From the NCBI GenBank assembly GCA_022360735.1, contig JAKSCF010000249.1:1-11017 (forward strand): a DNA stretch of 11,017 bases, in the 5' to 3' direction. The stretch comes from Clostridia bacterium. Lineage in GTDB: Bacteria > Bacillota_A > Clostridia > Peptostreptococcales > JAAYPU01. This document shows, piece after piece, positions 1-5,851 of this stretch. The notes under the pieces were generated by a model that saw nothing but the letters and a program-made list of their open reading frames with translations, was not told where the DNA came from and ran no database searches. Within the stretch, counting starts at the first letter, position 1, and every line of letters begins with the position of its first letter. A program made the translations under genes and the position numbers.

Positions 1-289
1 CTACACCCAGTTGGCAGATTTATTGAAATCAGGCGTCCCCTTGCTCCGTTCGCTTGAGTTATTGCATAAACAGTCAACCAACCCCGCTTTAAAGTTGGTT
101 CTGGAAGAAGTTCGTGGTGAAGTGGCCGACGGCACGCGTTTGGCCGTTGCCATGGGACAACACCCCAAAGTTTTTTCCGAGCTTGCCGTCAGTATGGTCC
201 GCGCTGGAGAGGAAGGTAGTTTCCTCGAAGACGTTCTCAAACGCATAGCCAGCTTTACAGACCATCAGGAAGAGTTGAAAAACCGTGTT
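1..289 (+). CDS. GspF/PilC-type secretion membrane protein, internal fragment, probably foreign to this contig
   Basis: The frame is open from base 2 and enters from outside the window; the TTG at base 11 is an internal leucine, not a start. The encoded segment (YTQLADLLKSGVPLLRSLEL near the left end, then VRAGEEGSFLEDVLKRIASF) matches the cytoplasmic four-helix domain of the type II secretion F / type IV pilus PilC family. These polytopic inner-membrane proteins scaffold pseudopilus or pilus assembly. The repeat unit ends at about the residues HQEELKNRV, where family members would go on into a transmembrane helix; here the protein instead becomes ExbD-like. Hand-counted G+C is about 51% over bases 1-280, against about 34% for bases 301-410, and codons favour C/G third positions unlike every other gene here. 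The wording resembles Planctomycetes GspF proteins from memory, which is only an impression. No secretion genes follow. Confidence 0.75.
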
Positions 290-412
290 GCATTAGAAAA
301 CTTTGGAAGAGAATATGATAAACTTATTTCTAAAGATAGGATTAAAGCGATAAATAAGGCTGTTCCTAAACGTGTATCTGAAGCAGAACCAGAAGATAAA
401 GGAGGGAAATAA
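290..412 (+). CDS. exbD: Biopolymer transporter ExbD (first copy), C-terminal fragment
   Basis: About 40 residues, from roughly ALENFGREYDKLISKDR to a TAA stop at 410-412, look like the C-terminus of the first ExbD of Bacteroidota exbB-exbD-exbD operons, including the closing ISEAEP-like motif (here VSEAEPED). ExbD is the inner-membrane partner of ExbB in the proton-driven complex that energises TonB-dependent outer-membrane transport or related Tol-like functions. The N-terminal transmembrane helix and most of the periplasmic domain are missing because the frame is joined at about 284-298 to an unrelated GspF segment. The stop lies one base before the ATG of the next exbD, so the two are evidently one operon. 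The identification rests on a short conserved tail plus context, and the left boundary given is approximate. Confidence 0.7.
   Translation, partial: ALENFGREYDKLISKDRIKAINKAVPKRVSEAEPEDKGGK
398..405 (+). promoter_or_regulatory. Shine-Dalgarno site for the second exbD
   Basis: AAAGGAGG lies 8 bases before the ATG at 414, a near-perfect anti-16S match. It is notable because most other starts in this window have only A-rich leaders, as is usual in Bacteroidota. It supports the ATG at 414 over the in-frame ATG at 372, which would lie inside the preceding coding region. It also overlaps the end of the upstream exbD, which fits coupled translation. Confidence 0.7.
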
Positions 413-413
413 T

Positions 414-878
414 ATGTCAAGATTTAAACAAAAAGGCGGAAAAGAAGTGCCGGCAATTAGTACTTCTTCATTACCAGACATCATTTTCATGCTACTTTTC
501 TTCTTCATGGTAACTACTACCATGCGTCAGGCTGATGTGTTGGTTAGAAATAACTTACCACAGGCAACAGATGTACAAAAGCTTGAAAAGAAATCATTGG
601 TTAGTTTTGTTTATGTTGGTCCTCCAACCAATAAAAAATTTGGTACAGAATCTCGTATCCAGTTAAATGATCGCTTTGCTACTGTTGAAGATATTCAAGA
701 GTTTATCTTTAAAGAAAGAGAAGCGAGAAATGAGGCAGACAAGAAAAAACTAATAACCTCTTTAAAGGTTGACAAAGAAACTAAAATGGGTGTTGTAACA
801 GACATCAAACAGGAACTTCGTCAAGCGAACGCACTAAAAGTTGCTTACTCAAGTAACAAAAAAACAAACCTAAAATAG
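414..878 (+). CDS. exbD: Biopolymer transporter ExbD (second copy)
   Basis: A complete 154-residue ExbD/TolR-family protein. The N-terminal cytoplasmic tail is basic (MSRFKQKGGKEVPAI). A single transmembrane helix follows at about residues 22-37 and begins with the conserved proton-path aspartate D22 (SLPDIIFMLLFF). The rest is a periplasmic domain with the usual KVD segment followed by a conserved helix (residues ~122-138). With ExbB it forms the proton channel that energises TonB-type outer-membrane uptake. The tandem of two non-identical ExbDs is the normal Bacteroidota arrangement. The gene starts one base after the stop of the first exbD, has a strong ribosome-binding site, and is followed by a clear terminator, so it is the last gene of the operon. 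The partner exbB would lie upstream, beyond the chimeric join, and is not seen. Confidence 0.88.
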   Translation: MSRFKQKGGKEVPAISTSSLPDIIFMLLFFFMVTTTMRQADVLVRNNLPQATDVQKLEKKSLVSFVYVGPPTNKKFGTESRIQLNDRFATVEDIQEFIFKEREARNEADKKKLITSLKVDKETKMGVVTDIKQELRQANALKVAYSSNKKTNLK

Positions 879-896
879 CAATTATTTTATATAGAG

Positions 897-927
897 AAAA
901 AGGGAACCAATTTGGTTCCCTTTTTTT
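897..927 (+). terminator. Rho-independent terminator after exbD, probably bidirectional
   Basis: An 8-bp stem AGGGAACC (901-908) / GGTTCCCT (914-921) with a 5-base loop is followed by a run of T to 927. Flanking A residues at 897-900 extend the stem against the T-run. On the minus strand the same hairpin ends in five T, so it could also stop the convergent CPBP protease gene ending at 963. Confidence 0.9.
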
Positions 928-962
928 GATACATTGAGTTTTCCTGTGTTTTAAAAATAGTT

Positions 963-1895
963 TTAGACCTGAAAACGACTTTTCTTTTGTTTATATATTA
1001 GGTAGCATAATGATAGGGTTAAAAGAATACTTATAATGACTCCAATAGTATTATCTGATTGAACAAGAATTTCCTTCTCTCCGGTTAATAACTCTTCGGA
1101 GTTAGTAGCATAAAATATGGCTAAAACGGATCCGTTATTTACAAAATGAAGGATGATGGGTACCCATAAACTTCCGGTCCAGACAAAACTATACCCTAGT
1201 ATTAAACCTAATGCAAAACGTGGTAAAAATCCATAAAACTGTAAATGCAGGGCACTAAATAAAAAGGATGATAAGATGACAGCCAAATGAATATGTCCTG
1301 ACCATTTTTTGAAAAAACGTATCAAAACTCCTCTGAAAAGTAATTCTTCTCCTATTGCCGGAATTACAGCAATTAAAAGCATGTTAACAATGATAGTCCC
1401 AAATGAATTTGCTTGTATAAATATTTTGGTGAGTTTCATAGCATCACCTTCTTTTGTTTTCATCCAGTTTTCGATGCCGGATAAAAATTCCGGAAGAACC
1501 ATTTTGTGATTTATCACACCAAGCCATGCAATAAACGGAACACTTACAAATATTAACAGAATTCCCAGGAATATTTGATTTATGTTTATCCGAACGTTTA
1601 GTTTTAGATAATCCATCACTCTACGGTGGACCAGAAATGCAAAAAGTAAAGGAGGGAAAAAGAAAAATCCTAATTGATTAATTAATTGCACATATTTTAA
1701 AAAGCCAATGGATGTAGGATCATCATAGTTTGTAATATTCCCAACTTCCTTTACCAGGTCATTTCCCCATATCGGGAGTGCAAGTGCTAACCCAAATATG
1801 TTAAAAAATAATATGGATAACACAATGATTAATAGCAAACTTAAGAATTGTATTCGATATGTTGATCTTCCCAGATAAGCTTCTTTTCCAAACAT
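963..1895 (-). CDS. CPBP-family intramembrane metalloprotease (CAAX protease / Abi family)
   Basis: A 310-residue polytopic membrane protein with about eight hydrophobic segments (roughly 15-40, 72-90, 106-126, 163-182, 203-220, 225-239, 242-259, 283-301). All family motifs are present and in order: EELLFR with E183, E184 and R188; FSALH with F213 and H217; and HFVNN with H250 and N254. These are the presumed metal-binding and catalytic residues, so the protein should be active. The family includes eukaryotic Rce1 prenyl-protein proteases and bacterial proteins linked to bacteriocin self-immunity or membrane-protein processing. Nothing nearby shows its substrate, and no bacteriocin gene is visible. 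It is divergent from dusB across a 61-base gap and converges on the exbD operon. I found no good promoter for it. Confidence 0.9.
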   Translation of the reverse strand: MFGKEAYLGRSTYRIQFLSLLLIIVLSILFFNIFGLALALPIWGNDLVKEVGNITNYDDPTSIGFLKYVQLINQLGFFFFPPLLFAFLVHRRVMDYLKLNVRININQIFLGILLIFVSVPFIAWLGVINHKMVLPEFLSGIENWMKTKEGDAMKLTKIFIQANSFGTIIVNMLLIAVIPAIGEELLFRGVLIRFFKKWSGHIHLAVILSSFLFSALHLQFYGFLPRFALGLILGYSFVWTGSLWVPIILHFVNNGSVLAIFYATNSEELLTGEKEILVQSDNTIGVIISILLTLSLCYLIYKQKKSRFQV

Positions 1896-1950
1896 TTCTA
1901 AAAATTAAAGAATTAAAAGGTAAAATTAATAATTTTGCATTTCTAAAAAT
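1893..1950. repeat. 13-bp direct repeat in the CPBP/dusB divergent gap
   Basis: CATTTCTAAAAAT occurs at 1893-1905 and again at 1938-1950, 45 bases apart. The first copy contains the complement of the CPBP start codon; the second lies just before the dusB start. Bases after each copy are also loosely alike (AAAAGGTAAA versus AAAATGGTAAA), so a small local duplication is possible. Function unknown; chance is not excluded in such AT-rich DNA. Confidence 0.5.
1930..1937 (+). promoter_or_regulatory. Possible -7 element for dusB
   Basis: TAATTTTG fits the Bacteroidota -7 consensus TAnnTTTG and would start transcription about 13 bases before the dusB ATG. No TTG is present at the expected -33 distance, so the match is only half of a promoter. 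Confidence 0.4.
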
Positions 1951-1956
1951 GCTAAA

Positions 1957-2940
1957 ATGGTAAAGATAGATCATATTGAAGTTGGAGAATTCCCTATTTT
2001 GCTTGCACCTATGGAAGATGTATCAGATCCTCCATTCCGTTATGTTTGTAAAATGATGGGAGCAGATATCATGTATACGGAGTTTATTTCTTCTGAAGGA
2101 TTAATACGTGATGCTGCTAAAAGTGTGAAGAAATTGGATTTTACCGAGTTTGAGCGCCCTATAGGAATTCAGATCTTTGGCCATAATATTGAATCGATGA
2201 TCAAAGCTGCACAATATGCAGAACAGGCAAATCCGGATATTATAGATATTAATTACGGATGTCCGGTTAGAAAAGTGGTTGCAAAAGGGGCTGGTTCCGG
2301 GATTTTGAATGATATTCCCAAAATGGTTAAGATGACTGAAGCAGTGGTGAAAGCTACCAAACTTCCCGTTACTGTGAAAACCAGATTGGGTTATGATAAT
2401 GAGCATAAGGAAATAGTTGATATTGCCGAGCGTTTGCAGGATGTAGGTATTAAAGCTTTAACCATTCATGGCCGTACCAGAACCATGCGTCCCAGGGAAA
2501 AAGCTGAATGGGAATTAATAGGGGAGGTTAAGAAAAACCAAAGAATGCATATTCCAATTTTTGGCAATGGAGATGTATTTGGTGCACAAAGTGCAAAATA
2601 TTTTAAAGATAATTTTGGGGTAGATGGATTAATGGTTGCCCGTGGTTCTTATGGAAATCCCTGGATCTTTAAAGAGATCAAACATTATTTAAATACCGGT
2701 GAATTATTAGAAAAGCCCAATATTAAAGAACGCATACAAATTTGCAAAATCCACTTTAAAAAATCAGTTGAATGGAAAGGTGAACGCACAGGACTGCTGG
2801 AAATGCGAAAACACTATTCCGATTACTTTAAAGGATATGTAAATTTCAAACCTTATCGTATGCAATTAGTACATCTTGAATCTTATGAAGAAATTCTTAA
2901 AGTATTGGATGAGGTTGAAAAAGTTTATGCCGAAGATTAA
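1957..2940 (+). CDS. dusB: tRNA-dihydrouridine synthase (DusB type)
   Basis: A 327-residue FMN enzyme that reduces specific uridines in the D-loop of tRNA to dihydrouridine with NAD(P)H. The N-terminal TIM barrel starts with PILLAPMEDVSDPPFR (FMN site). The catalytic cysteine is C102 in INYGCPVRKVVAKGAG. Other flavin and tRNA contacts expected in the family are visible: K141 in TVKTRLG, H171 in IHGRTR, GNGDV at 203-207 and ARGSYGNPW at 228-236. The C-terminal helical tRNA-binding domain carries MRKHYSDYFKG at 283-293. Length and motif spacing are normal for DusB. The ATG at 1957 gives the conserved N-terminus. The stop codon overlaps that of the convergent HAD gene in a shared TTAA. In many bacteria dusB sits beside fis; that is not the case here. 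Confidence 0.95.
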   Translation: MVKIDHIEVGEFPILLAPMEDVSDPPFRYVCKMMGADIMYTEFISSEGLIRDAAKSVKKLDFTEFERPIGIQIFGHNIESMIKAAQYAEQANPDIIDINYGCPVRKVVAKGAGSGILNDIPKMVKMTEAVVKATKLPVTVKTRLGYDNEHKEIVDIAERLQDVGIKALTIHGRTRTMRPREKAEWELIGEVKKNQRMHIPIFGNGDVFGAQSAKYFKDNFGVDGLMVARGSYGNPWIFKEIKHYLNTGELLEKPNIKERIQICKIHFKKSVEWKGERTGLLEMRKHYSDYFKGYVNFKPYRMQLVHLESYEEILKVLDEVEKVYAED

Positions 2941-3593
2941 AGTTTTTTTAATACAGAATCTTTTAAAGCTCCTTTTTTCTCGAAAAGGTCAACCATGTCT
3001 TCTTTCATTAAATCCAGGTAATAAGCGCTTAGACCTGCTTTTTCTGCCGGTTCAATGTTTTGTATTGAATCATCAATAAAAAGACTTTCTTCTGCTTTAA
3101 TTGCCCCATCCTTTAATACATATTCATAAGCAGCCAAATCCGGTTTACGGCATTTTATATTAAAAGAATAATAAGCTTTCAAAAACAGATCATCAAATGA
3201 ATCATACCCGGTAATATTCTGAAATTCTTTTAAGAATACATTATAATGAATAATATTAGAGTTGCTAAGTAAATAGATATTATAATTTGATTTTATTTTC
3301 TCCAAAAGCTCAAGCCTTTCTTTTCGAAATCCTGTAAGAATTGAATTCCAGGCATAATCGATTTGATCATCACTCAGGTGGGCATATTCATGTGATTTTA
3401 ACCTTTTACGAAATTCAGCAGGACTTATCAGTCCGCATTCCAGATTTTCAAATAAATGATTTTGCACAGCCTTTGAATACATCATATCAAATTGGTCAAT
3501 CCCTATTTCTTTAAATGTTTGCACAGGCTTTTCATAGTCTATATCGTAGATTACACCTCCAAAGTCAAATATGATATTGCGAATTGATTTCAT
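2937..3593 (-). CDS. HAD-superfamily hydrolase (HAD-IA, YihX-like)
   Basis: A 218-residue haloacid-dehalogenase-fold protein, probably a small-molecule phosphatase. Motif I is IIFDFGGVIYDID with nucleophile D10. Motif II is LLSNSN around S110. Motif III is the lysine in KCRKPD at about K150. Motif IV is LFIDDS with D174/D175. An alpha-helical cap of roughly residues 16-90 lies between motifs I and II, as in the HAD-IA subclass. The usual second aspartate of motif I (DxD) is replaced by glycine (D10-F-G12-G-V), a variant known from the YihX-like branch, where glucose-1-phosphate is one reported substrate in E. coli. The substrate here cannot be read from the sequence. The gene converges on dusB with a 4-base overlap and no terminator between them, and is divergent from the tRNA gene. 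Confidence 0.88.
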   Translation of the reverse strand: MKSIRNIIFDFGGVIYDIDYEKPVQTFKEIGIDQFDMMYSKAVQNHLFENLECGLISPAEFRKRLKSHEYAHLSDDQIDYAWNSILTGFRKERLELLEKIKSNYNIYLLSNSNIIHYNVFLKEFQNITGYDSFDDLFLKAYYSFNIKCRKPDLAAYEYVLKDGAIKAEESLFIDDSIQNIEPAEKAGLSAYYLDLMKEDMVDLFEKKGALKDSVLKKL

Positions 3594-3613
3594 GAAAATA
3601 ATTCTATAAAAAC

Positions 3614-3645
3614 TTGAAATAATAGCGCAAAATTATATAAATTTG
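3614..3645 (+). promoter_or_regulatory. Promoter of the tRNA gene (Bacteroidota type)
   Basis: TTG at 3614-3616 and TAAATTTG at 3638-3645, with 21 bases between, fit the Bacteroidota primary-sigma consensus TTG-N(17-23)-TAnnTTTG. Transcription would start near 3652, leaving a leader of about 40 bases before the tRNA. Confidence 0.75.
3628..3635 (-). promoter_or_regulatory. Possible -7 element for the HAD hydrolase gene
   Basis: On the minus strand this reads TAATTTTG, matching TAnnTTTG, about 35 bases before the HAD start codon. A TTG at the proper -33 distance is missing. Only two bases separate it from the -7 element of the divergent tRNA promoter. Confidence 0.4.
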
Positions 3646-3692
3646 CAACCACTTTTTGAAAACAAAAAAGAATTCTTCTTTTTTATTTTTCA

Positions 3693-3766
3693 GGGCCTAT
3701 AGCTCAGCTGGTTAGAGTAGTTGACTCATAATCAATTGGTCCCTGGTTCGAGTCCAGGTGGGCCCA
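3693..3766 (+). tRNA. tRNA with anticodon CAU, probably tRNA-Ile2 (lysidine type)
   Basis: A full cloverleaf folds by hand. The acceptor stem is GGGCCTA (3693-3699) with TGGGCCC (3759-3765). The D-stem is GCTC/GAGT with a final G-U pair. The anticodon stem GTTGA/TCAAT holds loop CTCATAA with CAT at 3727-3729. The T-stem CCTGG/CCAGG has loop TTCGAGT. The discriminator is A3766; CCA is not encoded (CAA follows). A CAU anticodon may mean elongator Met, initiator Met or Ile2. Initiator is unlikely because base pair 1-72 is a normal G-C and three G-C pairs do not close the anticodon stem. C4-G69 and C5-G68, the GACTCATAATC loop region and the TTGGTC variable loop resemble E. coli ileX, whose CAU is converted by TilS to lysidine to read AUA. 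Met remains possible. Confidence 0.9.
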
Positions 3767-3772
3767 CAAGTC

Positions 3773-3813
3773 AAAGCGGATTATCATTTATGAGAATGGT
3801 TTTCCGCTTTTTT
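3773..3813 (+). terminator. Rho-independent terminator after the tRNA
   Basis: Stem AAAGCGGA (3773-3780) / TCCGCTTT (3803-3810) with a 22-base loop continues into a T-run to 3813. It lies 6 bases after the tRNA 3' end, as expected for a single-gene tRNA transcript. Confidence 0.75.
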
Positions 3814-3816
3814 ATA

Positions 3817-3883
3817 TATCAACTACCATATATCATCTATCATATAAGAAAAAACTTTGATCGTTTTCACATGGTAGTTGATA
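3817..3883. repeat. 13-bp perfect inverted repeat downstream of the tRNA
   Basis: TATCAACTACCAT (3817-3829) is exactly complementary in reverse to ATGGTAGTTGATA (3871-3883), with 41 bases between. Further partial symmetry lies outside and inside: TATCATCTATCAT at 3831-3843 resembles the reverse complement of ATGATCTATGTGATAT at 3892-3907. The TATCAAC-type heptamer resembles short dispersed intergenic repeats I recall from Bacteroidota genomes, often near four-helix-bundle genes; that is memory and not tested. It lies between the tRNA terminator and the probable gene remnant. Confidence 0.7.
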
Positions 3884-3906
3884 GTTGCTAAATGATCTAT
3901 GTGATA

Positions 3907-4080
3907 TTATTTTTTTACCTGTTGTTTAACAGTATTAATTGTTTTATAGAATATTGCTGTTAATTGATCACATTCATCTATTAAAGTGGCAACATTATAT
4001 TCTGTTTTTTTCTTATTGAATAGTAATAGTAAAGATATTCTTTTATTTATTAATACCAGAAAATCAAATTTGTCTATCAC
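3907..4080 (-). pseudogene. Probable 3' remnant of a four-helix-bundle (23S rRNA IVS-like) gene
   Basis: An open frame of 57 residues on the minus strand begins at a GTG and ends in TAA, too short to be obvious. It reads VIDKFDFLVLINKRISLLLL and then continues FNKKKTEYNVATLIDECDQL before a lysine-rich tail. Two amphipathic helices ending in KQQVKK resemble the C-terminus of the four-helix-bundle proteins (PF05635 / TIGR02436) found in 23S rRNA intervening sequences and scattered through Bacteroidota chromosomes. No ATG start is seen, and the frame reads back only through a terminator hairpin to a stop at 4111-4113, so the N-terminal half is gone. Flanking inverted repeats and a tRNA neighbour fit a past insertion. 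The family call is tentative; it could be a real micro-ORF or non-coding. Confidence 0.4.
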
Positions 4081-4081
4081 T

Positions 4082-4112
4082 AAAAAAGCGAAGCCTTTTG
4101 AGCTACGCTTTT
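4082..4112 (-). terminator. Rho-independent terminator of fhs
   Basis: AAAAGCG (4084-4090) pairs with CGCTTTT (4106-4112); inside, after one A-A mismatch, AGC (4092-4094) pairs with GCT (4102-4104). Read on the minus strand the stem is followed by six T (4087-4082). It lies 43 bases beyond the fhs stop codon. Confidence 0.75.
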
Positions 4113-4155
4113 ATTAATCAAATAAATATTTGAATTATAAATACACCGGAATGAT

Positions 4156-5826
4156 TTAAAATAATCCCGTAATATTTCCATCTTTATCAATATCAATCAC
4201 CTCAGCAGAGGGAGTGCTTGGCAATCCGGGCATTCTCATGATTGTTCCGGCAATAGGAACCACAAAACCTGCTCCGGATGCAATTTCTATTTCCCTGATA
4301 TTGATTATGAAGTTACGTGGACGGCCTTTTAATTCGGGTTTGTCTGAAAGCGATTTTTGTGTTTTCGCAATACAAACTGCTAAACCATCCAGTCCTAATC
4401 TGGTAATTTTCTGAAGGTCTTGTCTTGCTTTTAAAGAATATTCAACATCATCCGCTCCATACATTTTTTGCGCAATGATTTTGATTTTTTCTTCTATCGG
4501 CATGCTATGTTTATAAATAGGCTGGAAAGAAGTAGGTGAACTTCCATTCGTTGCATCTACAACCATTTCAGCTAATTCAGTAGTCCCTTCACCACCTTTT
4601 TCCCACCCTTCTACAAGAGACACTTTAACACCTAATTTATCACAATGTTTTTTCAGGATTTCAATTTCTGTATCTGAATCGGAAGTAAATCTATTGATTG
4701 CAACGATCGGGTTAAATCCAAATGCACGCATATTTTCAACATGTTTATCCAGATTTTCCAATCCCTTTACTAGTGCAACAATATCAGGTTCACAAAGATC
4801 CTTTAATTTAGCACCTCCATGATATTTTAAAGCCCGGATCGTTGCAACTAATACAACAGCTCTTGGAGCCAGATTACCGTATTGACACTTAATATCGAAA
4901 AACTTTTCAGCACCCAAATCAGAAGCAAATCCTGCTTCAGTAACTACGTATTCCGATAAAGACATACCCATTTTTGTTGCAATAATAGTATTGGTTCCCT
5001 GAGCAATATTTGCAAATGGGCCACCATGAATAATAGCCGGAGTTCCTTCTAAAGTTTGGACAAGATTCGGTTTAATGGCGTCTTTTAATACTACTGCCAT
5101 AGCCCCATGAGCATTTAGGTCTCTGGCGTAAATAGGTTTGTCGTCATAGGTGAAACCTACAAAAATATTTCCCAGTTTTTCTTTTAAATCCATCAAATCG
5201 TTTGCAAGGCATAAAGTTGACATTACTTCTGATGCCGCCGTAATATTAAAACCTGTTTCTCTGGGAACACCTTGTTTAGTACCACCTAATCCAATAACAA
5301 TATCTCTTAATGAGCGCTCATTCATATCCATTACCCTTTTCCAGGTAACTGTTCTTGGATCTAAACCAAGGCTTCTTTTCTTATCCTGAATATTATTGTC
5401 AATTAATGCTGATAATAAATTATGTGCTTTTTCAACTGCTGATAAATCTCCTGTAAAATGAAGGTTGATATCTTCCATAGGAATTACCTGCGAGTATCCA
5501 CCACCTGCAGCTCCACCTTTAATTCCAAATACCGGCCCCAGTGATGGTTCACGCAATACAACAGTGGTTTGCTTGCCTATTTTATTCATTCCCTGGGACA
5601 GACTGATAGAAGTTGTTGTTTTCCCTTCACCGGGAGGGGTTGGGGTAATAGCTGTCACTAATATCAGTTTACTTTTTTTTATCTTTTTCTCATCAATTAG
5701 TTTTAACGGGAGTTTGGCTTTATAATGACCATACTGCTCTAAATTTTCACTATCAATTTTCAACAGGGCTGCAATGTCTGTAATTGGCTTAATTTCCGCT
5801 GCTCTTGCAATATCTATGTCTTTCAT
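4156..5826 (-). CDS. fhs: Formate-tetrahydrofolate ligase (10-formyl-THF synthetase)
   Basis: A 556-residue enzyme, the usual length, that joins formate to tetrahydrofolate using ATP to make 10-formyl-THF, the cytoplasmic one-carbon donor for purine and formyl-Met synthesis. The ATP-binding P-loop is PTPPGEGKTTTSIS at about residues 62-75. The family signature REPSLGPVFGIKGGAAGGGY spans 92-111, followed by DINLHFTGD (119-127). Other conserved blocks are visible: HGGPFANIAQGTNT, EAGFASDLGAEKFFDIKC, the VAINRF segment and the C-terminal PGLPSTPSAEVIDID. No frameshift or missing motif is seen. folD and other folate genes are not adjacent. It is transcribed alone from its own promoter (5852-5882), with a very short leader and no riboswitch, and ends at a terminator. 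The divergent LysR regulator is a candidate controller. Confidence 0.97.
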   Translation of the reverse strand: MKDIDIARAAEIKPITDIAALLKIDSENLEQYGHYKAKLPLKLIDEKKIKKSKLILVTAITPTPPGEGKTTTSISLSQGMNKIGKQTTVVLREPSLGPVFGIKGGAAGGGYSQVIPMEDINLHFTGDLSAVEKAHNLLSALIDNNIQDKKRSLGLDPRTVTWKRVMDMNERSLRDIVIGLGGTKQGVPRETGFNITAASEVMSTLCLANDLMDLKEKLGNIFVGFTYDDKPIYARDLNAHGAMAVVLKDAIKPNLVQTLEGTPAIIHGGPFANIAQGTNTIIATKMGMSLSEYVVTEAGFASDLGAEKFFDIKCQYGNLAPRAVVLVATIRALKYHGGAKLKDLCEPDIVALVKGLENLDKHVENMRAFGFNPIVAINRFTSDSDTEIEILKKHCDKLGVKVSLVEGWEKGGEGTTELAEMVVDATNGSSPTSFQPIYKHSMPIEEKIKIIAQKMYGADDVEYSLKARQDLQKITRLGLDGLAVCIAKTQKSLSDKPELKGRPRNFIINIREIEIASGAGFVVPIAGTIMRMPGLPSTPSAEVIDIDKDGNITGLF

Positions 5827-5851
5827 TTAAAAATATTTTTCTAATCTTTTG

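Larger units (their letters stand above)
3767..4155. other. 389-base gap between the tRNA and fhs
   Basis: No intact gene is visible. In order it holds the tRNA terminator, a 13-bp inverted repeat with ~41-base spacer, a 57-codon minus-strand remnant possibly of a four-helix-bundle gene, and the fhs terminator. The remaining ~45 bases before the fhs stop are AT-rich without recognisable signals. Confidence 0.7.

Noticed and set aside
11..412. A single 133-residue 'secretion protein' gene starting at TTG 11
   Set aside because: Base 11 lies inside a frame open to the window edge, and the two halves belong to unrelated families with different base composition. I split it into a GspF fragment and an ExbD fragment.
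963..1895. CPBP protease as phage-defence or bacteriocin-immunity gene
   Set aside because: The old 'Abi' family name invites this, but no bacteriocin, toxin or defence gene is nearby; the neighbours are housekeeping genes.
3985..4003. Sigma-54 type -24/-12 promoter (TGGCA near 3986)
   Set aside because: There is no GC dinucleotide at the correct spacing for the -12 element. No other convincing site was seen in the window despite rpoN being present.
4214..5725. Plus-strand open frames of 66-86 residues inside fhs
   Set aside because: They lie wholly antisense to the strongly conserved fhs frame and show no family resemblance or signals of their own.
5827..5851. Folate (THF) riboswitch upstream of fhs
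   Set aside because: The predicted leader is only about 20 bases, far too short for a riboswitch fold.
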